The notes beneath the pieces were generated by a model. That model made no database searches, had not been told where the DNA came from, and worked only from the letters and a program-made list of their open reading frames with translations. A stretch of DNA of 64,000 nucleotides from NCBI GenBank assembly GCA_947651395.1, contig CANSYW010000004.1, positions 1 to 64,000 on the forward strand, in the 5' to 3' direction. This DNA comes from an uncultured Pseudoflavonifractor sp. Lineage in GTDB: Bacteria > Bacillota > Clostridia > Oscillospirales > Oscillospiraceae. Positions 1 to 9,879 of this stretch are shown here, one piece after another (position 1 is the stretch's first letter; every line of letters starts with the position of its first letter). Both the position numbers and the translations under genes were made by a program.

Positions 1-27
1 CCACCGCCCCCCGGGGGGTGGTTTTTT
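1..27. terminator. GC-rich hairpin plus T-run, possible terminator cut by the window edge
   Basis: CCACCgcCCCCCGGGGGGTGG followed by TTTTTT. Confidence 0.5.
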
Positions 28-91
28 GTGGTTACCCCCCCCCTAAAACGGGGGGGGGCCGCGTTCGCTTGGGGCCGGGCCCCACGTTTTT

Positions 92-910
92 TTACAGCCG
101 TTGGAACAGGTGGATCCGAAACTGACCGGTCACCGTCAGCTCCTCCAGCCTCTCCAGCCGCCGCGCGCCCTGCCTGGGCGTCTTCCAGAAATAGGGGGTC
201 ATCCGGTAGAGGTCGCCGATGGCCTGGGGGGTGGGGAGGGTAAAGACGGTCTCCACCGGGAGGATGTCCAGGTAGCGGAAGCCGGGGTATTCCTCCCGCC
301 TGTCCTCGTTTTCGTAGGGGTGTTCGTAGAGTACGGATTTCAGCTCCCACAGATGCCGGGGGGCGGGGACTACATAGAGGAATATACCGCCCGGTTTCAA
401 CACTCTGTAAAACTCCTTCGCCGCCAGAGGGGAGAAGCAGTCGGTGAGGACGTCCACCGACCCATCCCCCAAGGGCAGATGGTACACCGAGGCCACGGCG
501 AACTCTCCGCCGGGCAGTCGCCGGGCCGCCTTCTTAACGGCGGGCTTGGAAAGGTCCACCCCCGCCGTCCGCCCGCCCATGGCGGCTACGGTCTCCGCCA
601 GAGCGGCGGTATACCACCCCTCCCCGCACCCCGCGTCCAGCAGGGCAGGGGCTTGGGGGACATATTTCTCCACCAGGGCGCACAGCGTCTCCCGCAGGGG
701 TCCATACCAGCCCCCCTCCAGAAACCGGGTCCGGGCGGCGGCCATCTCCCTGTCGTCCCCGGGGGCTTTGGAGTGCTGGCGGTTGGCGGGGAGAAGATTC
801 ACATAGCCCTCTTTGGCGAGGTCAAAGCTGTGGCCCCGGGGGCAGGAATACCGCCCCGGCTCCCGCCCCAACCCTTTCCCGCAGATGGGACAGCAAAACA
901 GACTTTCCAT
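92..910 (-). CDS. rlmA: RlmA-family 23S rRNA guanine methyltransferase (putative)
   Basis: N-terminal zinc motif CPICGKGL...YSCPRGHSFDLAKEGYVNLL and SAM motif LLDAGCGEGWYT. Confidence 0.8.
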   Translation of the reverse strand: MESLFCCPICGKGLGREPGRYSCPRGHSFDLAKEGYVNLLPANRQHSKAPGDDREMAAARTRFLEGGWYGPLRETLCALVEKYVPQAPALLDAGCGEGWYTAALAETVAAMGGRTAGVDLSKPAVKKAARRLPGGEFAVASVYHLPLGDGSVDVLTDCFSPLAAKEFYRVLKPGGIFLYVVPAPRHLWELKSVLYEHPYENEDRREEYPGFRYLDILPVETVFTLPTPQAIGDLYRMTPYFWKTPRQGARRLERLEELTVTGQFRIHLFQRL

Positions 911-971
911 CCGGCCCCCTCCTTTTTCCCCAGTATACCACAGGGGGGCGCGGGGGACAAGGGCGGGAAGA

Positions 972-1000
972 TTGACAAGGCCAGGTGGGTAGGCTATGAT
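972..1000 (+). promoter_or_regulatory. Sigma-A-type promoter TTGACA-17-TATGAT
   Basis: TTGACA at 972-977, 17-nt spacer, TATGAT at 995-1000, just upstream of the CDS at 1036. Confidence 0.8.
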
Positions 1001-1035
1001 AGAGATAAATTTCCGTTCAGGAAGGAAGGGATACC

Positions 1036-2799
1036 ATGAAGAAAACCTCTCGCCTGCTCTCCCTGCTGCTCTCGGCGGCCCTGGCCGTCGGTCTGTCCGC
1101 CCCCACCCTGGCGGCCGGCGGACAGGAATACTACCTGAAGACCACCGTCACCGTGGAGGGCGGTCTCCGCTCCGGACTGAAGACCGAGGTTTCAAAGGGC
1201 TTTGCCATCGCCTCCCAGGTCTTCCGGGGAGACCAGTCCGGCGCCCTGAACTGGGACGATACCCTCACCCGGGCCGAGGCGGTGACCATGATCATCCGCC
1301 TCATGGGCATGGACGAGGAGGCCCAGGCCGCCGCCTCCAAGCCCTCCCCCTTCACCGACGTTCCCGACTGGGCCAAGGGCTATGTGAATCTGGCCTCTGA
1401 AAAGGGGATCGCCAAGGGGGTGGGCAACGGCCGCTTTGACCCCTCCGGGGTGTGCGGCGCCCGGGAGTTCATCACCATGCTCTACCGGCTGACCCATCTT
1501 ACCGAGGGGGAGGACTACGCCTGGGCCTCCGCTCTGGAGGACTTTGTCTCCGGTGTAAAGGAGCTGCGGGATCTCCGGAGCAGCGGCTGGTCCCTGCCCT
1601 TCGCGCCGGAAAACTTTGCCACGGGGCTGAAAAACTGGTTTGACCAGGACGGCCCCTTCACCCGGGAGGTCACCGCCGACGTGATGTACCTGATGCTCAA
1701 CTTCAATGCCGGCCCTGAGAAGGAGAGCCTGGGCGACATTCTGGCCTCCGAGTACGGTATGTCCGACGTCCTTCTCTATGACCACTACGTCCGCCGCACC
1801 GCCTACGATATGCGGGGGACCACCAGCCTGACTTTGGAGAACTTCACCGGGGACGGTAAGACCGTAACGCTCTCCATCCAGAATGGCAAGCTCACCGTGG
1901 ACGACAGCCGCAAGGGGGACATGTCGGTGGATCTTCCCTCGGGCAGCGTCTCCGCCGGAAGTCCCATCACCCTGCCCAAGGAGACCTTTACCTCCGCCCT
2001 CCGCTACCAGGACCGTTTTCTGGCCGGCTATGACGAGGATGGGGATCCTCTCTACGGCGCCAAGGGCTATAATGAAAAATTCACCGTGACCTACGCCGAC
2101 GGGGAGTGGTCCCTGTCCAAGTGGGATGAGGAGAACTACGCCCCCGACTACGCCTACATCTACGCCTACCGCAGCGACGATCACTGGGAGGCCCTCCGCC
2201 GGCAAGACTGGGGGGAGGAGATCACCCCGGAGATCCAGGCCCTGGCCGATCAGCTCACCGCGGGGAAGAAGACCGAGCTGGAGAAGGCGGACGCCCTGTG
2301 TGAGTGGATCGCCACCCACATTTATTACGACTATGTGGATCTCAAAGCTCATATCGACGATATCAAGGATCAGAGCGCCGCCGCCGTGCTGGAGCGCCGC
2401 ACCGCCATCTGCGACGGCTACTCCGCCCTGACCCTGGCCATGCTCCGGGCCGCCGGTCTGGAGTGCTATGAGGAGACGGGCCAGGGCAACCGCCTGACCC
2501 ACGGCTGGAACGTGGCCTTCCTGGACGGGGAGTGGGTGGTCATCGACAACACCTGGGACAGCTCCCTGACCTACGAGAAGAACCCGGGGGAGGGCTATAT
2601 GTGCACCTACGACGACCCGGAGCTTATCTTTGAGGTCCGCGCCCCCAAGGATCACCTGGAGCCCCAGGCCGAGCGCAGCATATTCGGCAGCTACTTTAAC
2701 ATGAACTACGACGACTTCTACAAGGCCCATACCCTCTGGCGCCAGCCCCTCTACGCCAGCAAGACCGTCCTCAACGTCAACCACGTCCTGCCCCAGTAA
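1036..2799 (+). CDS. Secreted SLH-domain and transglutaminase-like domain protein
   Basis: Signal peptide; SLH-like segments (LTRAEAVTMIIRLMGM, PFTDVPDWAKGYVNLASEKGIAKGVGNGRFDPSG); transglutaminase motif (AICDGYSALTLAMLRAAGLEC...HGWNVAFLDGEWVVIDNTWD). Confidence 0.85.
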   Translation: MKKTSRLLSLLLSAALAVGLSAPTLAAGGQEYYLKTTVTVEGGLRSGLKTEVSKGFAIASQVFRGDQSGALNWDDTLTRAEAVTMIIRLMGMDEEAQAAASKPSPFTDVPDWAKGYVNLASEKGIAKGVGNGRFDPSGVCGAREFITMLYRLTHLTEGEDYAWASALEDFVSGVKELRDLRSSGWSLPFAPENFATGLKNWFDQDGPFTREVTADVMYLMLNFNAGPEKESLGDILASEYGMSDVLLYDHYVRRTAYDMRGTTSLTLENFTGDGKTVTLSIQNGKLTVDDSRKGDMSVDLPSGSVSAGSPITLPKETFTSALRYQDRFLAGYDEDGDPLYGAKGYNEKFTVTYADGEWSLSKWDEENYAPDYAYIYAYRSDDHWEALRRQDWGEEITPEIQALADQLTAGKKTELEKADALCEWIATHIYYDYVDLKAHIDDIKDQSAAAVLERRTAICDGYSALTLAMLRAAGLECYEETGQGNRLTHGWNVAFLDGEWVVIDNTWDSSLTYEKNPGEGYMCTYDDPELIFEVRAPKDHLEPQAERSIFGSYFNMNYDDFYKAHTLWRQPLYASKTVLNVNHVLPQ

Positions 2800-2804
2800 G
2801 AAAA

Positions 2805-2840
2805 AAGCGCCCCCGGCGGGAATCTCCCGCCGGGGGCGTG
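2805..2840. terminator. Convergent-gene terminator hairpin
   Basis: GCGCCCCCGGCGGGAATCTCCCGCCGGGGGCG inverted repeat between convergent genes. Confidence 0.75.
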
Positions 2841-2866
2841 TTTGCCCTTGTCCATAGAAGCCGCAT

Positions 2867-3445
2867 TTACCCCTTCCGCCCCCGCAGCCATATGTCCCGG
2901 GCCAGCAGGGTGGCGGAGATGGTGAAAAACACCTCCAGGGCGGTGGATACCATTTGGGGGATCAAAAAAAGGAGGGCGGAGACGGCCACGATGGCCCACC
3001 AGGCCCTCAGGGGGGCGCGCCAACGCTCCGGATCCTCCCGGCGCAGGGAGAGAAGGAGGATCAGCAAGGCGGCCATGAGCAGCGCGCAGGCCAGGGCGGC
3101 CAGCAGCACATGGAGGGCGGCGTATTTGGGGAAGCGGGCGGGGAGGTAGGGGATGGCCAGGGCGTAGCCCAGACTGAGGATGGCCAGGAGGGTCAGGATC
3201 AGCACCCCCACTCTGGCCCTGAGGCGGGGCAACCGTCCCGACAGACCCACCAGCATCACCAGAAAATAAACCCCCGCCAGGATTCCCCAATAGATAAAGC
3301 CCCGGTAGTGATCCGCCCCCATGACGGCGATGACCGAAAAGTTGGAGGCAAACCACTCCTTGCTCCCGGCAAAGAGCAGGGTGTAGGCGGGGATGAGAAA
3401 GCAGGCTACAAGATCCAGCCAAAAATGGTGTGAGGTTCGTTTCAT
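2867..3445 (-). CDS. Polytopic membrane protein of unknown function
   Basis: 192-aa ORF with about 6 hydrophobic segments. Confidence 0.6.
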   Translation of the reverse strand: MKRTSHHFWLDLVACFLIPAYTLLFAGSKEWFASNFSVIAVMGADHYRGFIYWGILAGVYFLVMLVGLSGRLPRLRARVGVLILTLLAILSLGYALAIPYLPARFPKYAALHVLLAALACALLMAALLILLLSLRREDPERWRAPLRAWWAIVAVSALLFLIPQMVSTALEVFFTISATLLARDIWLRGRKG

Positions 3446-3524
3446 AGTGATCTCCTGTTTGGGCGTCGTTTTTACCTATTATATGAGATCGGGAGGAAAG
3501 AAACAAGGAAAAGGGATATTTTCC

Positions 3525-3553
3525 TTGCCTTTCCCGCCCCTTGCTGATACAAT
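3525..3553 (+). promoter_or_regulatory. Promoter TTGCCT-17-TACAAT
   Basis: Spacing and near-consensus boxes upstream of the ABC-F gene. Confidence 0.65.
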
Positions 3554-3589
3554 AGCAGGGCTGAATTTTTATTTCCAAAGGAGTACGCC

Positions 3590-5188
3590 ATGATCACCGT
3601 TTCCGATCTTTCCCTCAACTATTCGGGCACCCCCCTGTTTTCCCACGTGGATCTGCAGTTCATCAAGGGCAACTGCTACGGTATCATCGGGGCCAACGGG
3701 GCGGGAAAGTCCACCTTTCTGAAGATCCTCTCCGGCCAGCTGGAGCCCACCTCCGGAGAGGTGTCCGTGCTACCCAACACCCGTATGTCGGTGCTCAAGC
3801 AGGATCAGAACCAGTATAACGCCTACACCGTGATGGACACCGTTCTCATGGGCAATCAGCACCTCTACGACATCGGCAAGGAGATGAACGCCCTCTACGA
3901 GAAGGAGGACTTCACCGATGAAGACGGCATCAAGGCCGCGGAGCTCCAGGCGGAGTACGCCGAGCTGGGGGGCTACGAGTCCGAGTCCGACGCCTCCCGG
4001 ATCCTCCAGGGGCTGGGGGTGGGCACCCAGTACCACGACACCCTGATGGAGAATATGGACGCCCGGCTCAAGGTGAAGGTGCTGCTGGCCCAGGCTCTGT
4101 TCGGCAATCCCGACATCCTGATGATGGACGAGCCCACCAACAACCTGGACATCGCCGCCACCAACTGGCTGGAGGACTTTCTGCTGGACTTTGAGGGCAC
4201 CGTCATCGTGGTCAGCCATGACCGCCACTTCCTCAATACCATCTGCACCCACATTGTGGACATCGACTACAATAAGATCAAGCTCTATGTGGGCAACTAC
4301 GACTTCTGGTACGACGCCAGCCAGCTCATGCAGCAGCTGATGAAGAACCAGAACAAAAAGAACGAGGAGAAGGCCCAGGAGCTCAAGGAGTTTATCTCCC
4401 GGTTCTCCGCCAACAAGTCCAAGTCCAAGCAGGCCACCGCCCGCCGGAAACTGCTGGAGAAGATCTCCCTGGAGGAGATCCCCGCCTCCTCCCGCCGCTA
4501 CCCCTGGGTCCAGTTTTCCCCGGATCGGGAGGTGGGCAAGGACATTCTCTTTGTCACCGACGTGAGCAAGACTGTGGACGGGGTGAAGGTGCTGGACAAG
4601 GTCTCCTTCATTGTGGGCCATGGGGACAAGATCGCCTTTGTGGGGGACAACGAGAACGCCCACACCGCCCTCTTCAAGATCCTCACCGGGGAGTGGGAGC
4701 CCGACGAGGGCACGGTGAAGTGGGGCCAGACCGCCACCTTCTCCTATTTCCCCAAGGACAACACGCAATACTTTGAGGGCTGCGGCGACAACCTGGTGGA
4801 GTGGCTGCGCCAGTTCTCCTCCGATCCTCACGAGGCCTATCTGAGAGGCTTCCTGGGCCGGATGCTCTTCTCGGGAGACGATGTATACAAGCCTGTGAAG
4901 GTTCTCTCCGGCGGAGAGAAGGTCCGGTGTATGCTCTCCCGGATGATGCTCTCGGGGGCCAATGTGCTGCTGCTGGATCAGCCCACCAACCACCTGGATC
5001 TGGAGTCCATCGCCGCGGTGAATAACGGCCTGGAGGCGGTGAAGTGCAACGTGCTCTTCTCCTGCCACGACCACCAGCTGGTGGAGACGGTGGCCAACCG
5101 GGTGTTTGACTTCACCCCCGAGGGTAAGCTCATCGACATGCCCATGACCTACGACGAGTATCTGGCCCGTCAGGCCCAGGCGGAATAA
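3590..5188 (+). CDS. ABC-F family ATPase (YkpA/YbiT-like)
   Basis: Two NBDs; NBD1 GANGAGKST and MMDEPTNNLD; NBD2 LSGGEKVRCMLSR and LLLDQPTNHLD; no transmembrane domain. Confidence 0.9.
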   Translation: MITVSDLSLNYSGTPLFSHVDLQFIKGNCYGIIGANGAGKSTFLKILSGQLEPTSGEVSVLPNTRMSVLKQDQNQYNAYTVMDTVLMGNQHLYDIGKEMNALYEKEDFTDEDGIKAAELQAEYAELGGYESESDASRILQGLGVGTQYHDTLMENMDARLKVKVLLAQALFGNPDILMMDEPTNNLDIAATNWLEDFLLDFEGTVIVVSHDRHFLNTICTHIVDIDYNKIKLYVGNYDFWYDASQLMQQLMKNQNKKNEEKAQELKEFISRFSANKSKSKQATARRKLLEKISLEEIPASSRRYPWVQFSPDREVGKDILFVTDVSKTVDGVKVLDKVSFIVGHGDKIAFVGDNENAHTALFKILTGEWEPDEGTVKWGQTATFSYFPKDNTQYFEGCGDNLVEWLRQFSSDPHEAYLRGFLGRMLFSGDDVYKPVKVLSGGEKVRCMLSRMMLSGANVLLLDQPTNHLDLESIAAVNNGLEAVKCNVLFSCHDHQLVETVANRVFDFTPEGKLIDMPMTYDEYLARQAQAE

Positions 5189-5262
5189 GGGGTCGCTTTT
5201 CAAACAGGGAAAAGTGTGCTATACTATTCTATTCCCAAAATTCCTCGCAGGGGGGAGTCAGT

Positions 5263-6129
5263 ATGCGAAAAGATATTATCCTGCCCGGAGCCGCGGCCGC
5301 CGTGGGCGCTTTGGGCTTTGGCCTGCGGCGGTGGCATTTGGCCTCCGGCTTTGAGCCGGACACCGGCCTGGCCATCCCTGGCGCTCCCGCCGTCGTGGCC
5401 CTGGCCGTCTGTGCGGCGGCCCTGGCGACGCTGGTGTTTCTGGCGGTTCTGGGCAACCGGGAGCGACGCTCCTGGAGCCGGGCGTTCCGCGGGGCCCGGG
5501 ACTGTCCGGTCTATATGACGGCCGTGGTCCTGGCGGCCTTCCTCCTGCTGCTCAGCGCCGGCGTGGAGGTGCTGGCCTATCCGGGCGCCTATCAGGCGGC
5601 CAGGTCGGCGGAGAACTGGGGACTGCGGACGGCGGGAATGGTGCTCTCCCCTCTGCGGATCCTTCTGTGTCTGGGCGGCTGCCCCTGCACGCTGCTTTGG
5701 GCCCGGAACCTTTACCGGGGAGGAAAGGGCGGAAGGGAGAGCCTTCCTCTGCTGGAGCTGTGTCTGCTCTACTGTGTGTGGCTGGTGTCCAACTACCAGA
5801 ACTGCGCCGCCAATCCGGTGGTGGAGGATTATATCTGGGAGGTGCTGGCCATTTGCCTGAGCCTGCTGGGACTCTACTATGTGGCCAGCTACTCCTTTTT
5901 AAAGGAGGGGCGGCCCCGGCGGACGGTGCTGGCCTGCCTGATGGGGACGTTCTTCTCCCTGACGGCCATGGGGGGAGGGATCTCCCCGGCGGAGCTGCTG
6001 CGCTGCGGCTTCTCGGTGCTGTTTCTGAGCGCCCACGCCGCCCTGCTGCTGCAGGATCATCCGGAGGAGGAAGAAGAGGAAGAGACCCCGGAGCTTACGG
6101 AAGAAAAGGAGGCACAAGACCATGCCTGA
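5263..6129 (+). CDS. Polytopic membrane protein of unknown function
   Basis: 288-aa hydrophobic ORF whose 3' end overlaps the metG start. Confidence 0.6.
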   Translation: MRKDIILPGAAAAVGALGFGLRRWHLASGFEPDTGLAIPGAPAVVALAVCAAALATLVFLAVLGNRERRSWSRAFRGARDCPVYMTAVVLAAFLLLLSAGVEVLAYPGAYQAARSAENWGLRTAGMVLSPLRILLCLGGCPCTLLWARNLYRGGKGGRESLPLLELCLLYCVWLVSNYQNCAANPVVEDYIWEVLAICLSLLGLYYVASYSFLKEGRPRRTVLACLMGTFFSLTAMGGGISPAELLRCGFSVLFLSAHAALLLQDHPEEEEEEETPELTEEKEAQDHA

Positions 6130-8089
6130 AAAGTTTTATATCACCACACCCATCTACTACCCCTCGGACAAACTCCACATCGGCCACACCTACTGCACGG
6201 TGGCCACCGACACACTGGCCCGGTATAAGCGGCTCCAGGGCTATGACGTCATGTTCCTCACCGGCACCGACGAGCACGGCCAGAAGATCGAGGACAAGGC
6301 CAAAGAGGCGGGTGTTACCCCTAAGGAGTTCGTGGACAATATTGTAGAGGGACCCCGGGGGGTCAAGGATCTGTGGAAGCTGATGAACATTTCCAACGAC
6401 AGGTTTATCCGTACCACGGACGACTACCATGTGAAGGCCATCCAGCGCATCTTTAAGAAGATGTACGACAACGGGGATATCTATAAGGGCGTATACAAGG
6501 GCAAGTACTGCAAACCCTGTGAGAGTTTCTGGACAGAGTCCCAGTTGGTGGACGGCAAGTGCCCTGACTGCGGCCGGGAGGTGCAGGACGCGGAGGAGGA
6601 GGCCTATTTCTTCCGCCTGTCCAAGTACGCCGACCGCGTCCAGCATCTGCTGGAGGACACCGATTTCTTAGAGCCCCACAGCCGGGTCAACGAGATGGTG
6701 AACAACTTTATCAAGCCCGGCCTGGAGGATCTGTGCGTGTCCCGCACCTCCTTCTCCTGGGGCGTGCCGGTGGACTTTGATCCCAAGCATGTGGTCTATG
6801 TGTGGATCGACGCCCTTTCCAACTATATCACCGCCCTGGGCTATGAAAACGACAAATATGACGACTACGACAAGGGCTGGTGGCCCGGGGTCAACATCGT
6901 AGGCAAAGAGATCGTCCGGTTCCACTCCATCATCTGGCCCGCCATGCTTATGAGCCTGGGGGAGCCTCTGCCCAAAAAGGTCTATGGTCACGGCTGGCTG
7001 CTGCTGGACGGCGGTAAGATGTCCAAAAGCAAGGGTAACGTGGTGGATCCCTATATCCTGGCGGAGAAGTTCGGGGTGGACGCCCTGCGGTTCTTCCTGA
7101 TGCGCACCTTCCCCTTCGGCTCGGACGGCAACTTCTCCAACGAGCTGCTGATCCAGACCATCAACACCGATCTGGCCAATGACCTGGGCAACCTGCTTAG
7201 CCGCACCGTGTCCATGGTGGACAAGTATTTCGGCGGGACTCTGCCCGCCGAACAGGCCGCCGATGAGGCTCTGGACGCGCCCCTGACGGAGCTGGCCTCG
7301 GGCCTGCGGGATCGCTATGAGGAGGCCATGGAGCATTACGCCCCCCACAAGGCCCTGGAAGAGGTATTCAAGGTCATCAGCCGGGCCAACAAGTATATTG
7401 ATGAGAACGCCCCCTGGGCCCTTGCCAAGGACATGGAAGCCAACGGCTCCCGGCTCGGGCGGGTCATGTATAACCTGCTGGAGGCCCTTCGCCTGAGCGC
7501 GGTGCTGCTGACCCCCTTCATGCCCGAGACCACCGCCAAGATCTTCGACCAGATCGGCGCCTGCCAGGGCTGCCGTACCTGGGACAGCGCCGGGCACTGG
7601 GGCAGCCTCAGCGTCACTGTTACGGTAAAGCGGGGAGAGAACCTGTTCCCCCGTATTGACGCGGAGAAGGAGCTGGCCGAGCTGGAGGCCGCCGCTGAGG
7701 CGGCCGGGAAAGCAGCCCTGCCGGCGCTGGAGATCGAGCCGCTGACGCAGGAGAAGGTGGATTTCGACACCTTCTGCAAGTCCGACTTCCGGGCGGTGAA
7801 GGTGAAAGCCTGCGAGGCGGTGAAGAAGAGCGAGAAGCTGCTGCGCTTCACCCTGGACGACGGCACCGGCGCCGACCGGCAGATCCTCTCGGGCATCCAC
7901 AAGTTCTACGAGCCTGAGGAGCTCATCGGCAAGACCCTGGTGGCCATTGTCAACCTGCCTCCCCGGAAGATGATGGGGCTGGACAGCTGCGGTATGCTTC
8001 TGTCCGCGGTCCACACGGAAAAGGGGGAGGAAAAGCTCCACCTGATCATGGTGGACGACGCCATCCCCGCCGGGGCCAAGCTGTGCTGA
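6122..8089 (+). CDS. metG: Methionine--tRNA ligase
   Basis: ITTPIYYPSDKLHIGHTYCTVATD; zinc cysteines CKPCESF...CPDC; KMSKSKG; C-terminal tRNA-binding domain. Confidence 0.97.
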   Translation: MPEKFYITTPIYYPSDKLHIGHTYCTVATDTLARYKRLQGYDVMFLTGTDEHGQKIEDKAKEAGVTPKEFVDNIVEGPRGVKDLWKLMNISNDRFIRTTDDYHVKAIQRIFKKMYDNGDIYKGVYKGKYCKPCESFWTESQLVDGKCPDCGREVQDAEEEAYFFRLSKYADRVQHLLEDTDFLEPHSRVNEMVNNFIKPGLEDLCVSRTSFSWGVPVDFDPKHVVYVWIDALSNYITALGYENDKYDDYDKGWWPGVNIVGKEIVRFHSIIWPAMLMSLGEPLPKKVYGHGWLLLDGGKMSKSKGNVVDPYILAEKFGVDALRFFLMRTFPFGSDGNFSNELLIQTINTDLANDLGNLLSRTVSMVDKYFGGTLPAEQAADEALDAPLTELASGLRDRYEEAMEHYAPHKALEEVFKVISRANKYIDENAPWALAKDMEANGSRLGRVMYNLLEALRLSAVLLTPFMPETTAKIFDQIGACQGCRTWDSAGHWGSLSVTVTVKRGENLFPRIDAEKELAELEAAAEAAGKAALPALEIEPLTQEKVDFDTFCKSDFRAVKVKACEAVKKSEKLLRFTLDDGTGADRQILSGIHKFYEPEELIGKTLVAIVNLPPRKMMGLDSCGMLLSAVHTEKGEEKLHLIMVDDAIPAGAKLC

Positions 8090-8172
8090 GGAGGCCAACA
8101 GACAAAAAGGACGGCTCCTGAGGCCCTGAAAGCCCTGGACGGGAGTCGATGCGCCTGACAGGTGACAAAAAG

Positions 8173-8216
8173 AACCCGGCGGATGGTTGCCCTTTGGCCC
8201 TCCGCCGGGTTATTCT
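8173..8216 (+). terminator. Terminator after metG
   Basis: AACCCGGCGGA...TCCGCCGGGTTATTCTT. Confidence 0.75.
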
Positions 8217-8239
8217 TACACCGTAAGGAGGGATGCCAC

Positions 8240-9439
8240 ATGACGTTGGCACGGCAGATACAGGCCCTGCGAAAAGAAAAGGGACTCTCCCAAGAGGAGC
8301 TGGGGGAGAAGCTGGGGGTGGCCCGGCAGTCGGTGAGCAAATGGGAGAGCGGCGCCACCGTACCGGAGCTGGACAAGCTCATCGCCATGAGCAGGCTCTT
8401 CGGGGTGTCGGTGGGGAGCATTTTGGGACTGGAGGAGACGGGGGAGCCGGAGCGCGAGCTCACAGAGCGGGAGCTGGAGGCCCTGGAGGCCATCGCCGGT
8501 CGGCTGACCCCGCCGGAAGCCGAGCCCAAAAAGCGGAAAAGATGGCCCTATGCCCTGGCGGCTCTGGTCGTGGCGGCAGCCCTCGGGGCCCTTTTGGGCC
8601 GCATCAACGGCCTGGAAAACCAGATCCAAGGTCTGCGATCCAATCTGTCCGATGTGCAGAATACCGTCTCCCGGGAGGTGGGCTCCATCGGTTCCCAGGT
8701 GCGGAGGATCCTGGAGGAGCAGAACAGGGTCACCGCCGGGGAGGGCTATGAGGTGACAGGTATGGATCTTTTGAACAATAAGGTGACCTTTGCCCTCACC
8801 GCCACCCCCCGGGAGTACCGGGAGGGGATGCGGGCGGTGTTTTCCGCCGTGGGCGACTTTGAAGCGGTGGAGGTCCCCGGTGTCCTGGGGGCGGGGCAGA
8901 CCTTTACGGGCTCGCTCACCTGCCCCCTCACCGACGACATCACCCTGTCGGTGGGCTTTGTCACGGAGGAGTCCACCGTGACCCAGCAGCTGGGGCAGGA
9001 GGGATATCTGCTGTCCGGGGCTCAACTGGATATGCGCGGAGATCTGAGCTGGACCGTCAGCTACAGGGATGGGGTGGGGAGCCTTACCCGGCTGCAGGCC
9101 GGCGTATGGGAGGCCGGCTCCGGCTGGTACCATGACGGCTCCGAGTGGCGGGAGCTGACCCTGGAAAAGGCGGAGCTGCGGCTGTGGAAGAACGACGCGG
9201 TGGTCTGGAGCGAGGCGCGGGAGGAGTTGGAGCGCGGCCTGGCCGTGGAGGAGCTTTCCATCCCGACTGAGGGTCTGGAGCCGGCGCCGGGGGATCGGCT
9301 GATCCTCTCGGTGCGCTATACCGACACCGCCGGCAGGGAGACCGAGACCTTCCTGGATGGCTTTTGGATAACACAGGAGAAAGAGCCGAAGAGGATCGAC
9401 CCCAGGGAAGAGACCGGGAGCGCGTATCCGTGGGAATAA
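8240..9439 (+). CDS. Membrane-anchored XRE-family transcriptional regulator
   Basis: N-terminal HTH (MTLARQIQALRKEKGLSQEELGEKLGVARQSVSKWESG), single TM (WPYALAALVVAAALGALL), long C-terminal domain; GGAG RBS before ATG 8240. Confidence 0.8.
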   Translation: MTLARQIQALRKEKGLSQEELGEKLGVARQSVSKWESGATVPELDKLIAMSRLFGVSVGSILGLEETGEPERELTERELEALEAIAGRLTPPEAEPKKRKRWPYALAALVVAAALGALLGRINGLENQIQGLRSNLSDVQNTVSREVGSIGSQVRRILEEQNRVTAGEGYEVTGMDLLNNKVTFALTATPREYREGMRAVFSAVGDFEAVEVPGVLGAGQTFTGSLTCPLTDDITLSVGFVTEESTVTQQLGQEGYLLSGAQLDMRGDLSWTVSYRDGVGSLTRLQAGVWEAGSGWYHDGSEWRELTLEKAELRLWKNDAVVWSEAREELERGLAVEELSIPTEGLEPAPGDRLILSVRYTDTAGRETETFLDGFWITQEKEPKRIDPREETGSAYPWE

Positions 9440-9447
9440 AAACATTC

Positions 9448-9492
9448 ACAAAAATTCCGGGCGGGGCAGAGGCCCCGACCCGGTATTTTTGT
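9448..9492 (+). terminator. Terminator hairpin
   Basis: ACAAAAATTCCGGG...CCCGGTATTTTTGT. Confidence 0.6.
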
Positions 9493-9574
9493 GCCGAAAG
9501 TATGCCACAAGGGAAAAGCGGGGAGAGAAGCGGGGGTTTGCCCGAAAATTCTGCGTAAAAAATGAAATTTTCTC

Positions 9575-9603
9575 TTGACTTCGGAACGGGTTTGATGTAT
9601 CAT
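9575..9603 (+). promoter_or_regulatory. S10 operon promoter TTGACT-17-TATCAT
   Basis: TTGACT at 9575-9580, 17-nt spacer, TATCAT at 9598-9603. Confidence 0.8.
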
Positions 9604-9609
9604 AATCAA

Positions 9610-9770
9610 GCGCCTGTTTAGGGCGCACTATGCGATGATGCGGGAGATTGCTCAGAAATGAGGTAACTTTCGCGGAGTATGTCCGTTGAATCGGGCGGCT
9701 GAGAGCCTCTGTTCACGCGTATATCGCCGTGAGGAGGGTAAACCGGCCAGCTATGTGCCGGTTTTCTTTC
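9610..9770 (+). promoter_or_regulatory. Structured S10-operon leader with intrinsic terminator/attenuator
   Basis: About 270-nt 5' leader; AACCGGC-cagctatgt-GCCGGTT followed by TTCTTTC at 9741-9770, upstream of rpsJ. Confidence 0.6.
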
Positions 9771-9879
9771 TGCCACGGAGTGATACGCACGAGAAAGTGG
9801 ACAGAAAAAATGACTCTCACCGATACGAAGCGAGGACAACCAGAACCAACGCACTTCGTATTTTAAGGAGGAAACAAGC

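Noticed and set aside
1-60. Runs of C and G at the window start as a possible repeat element
   Set aside because: Too short and cut by the window edge; a plain terminator or local sequencing artefact cannot be separated.
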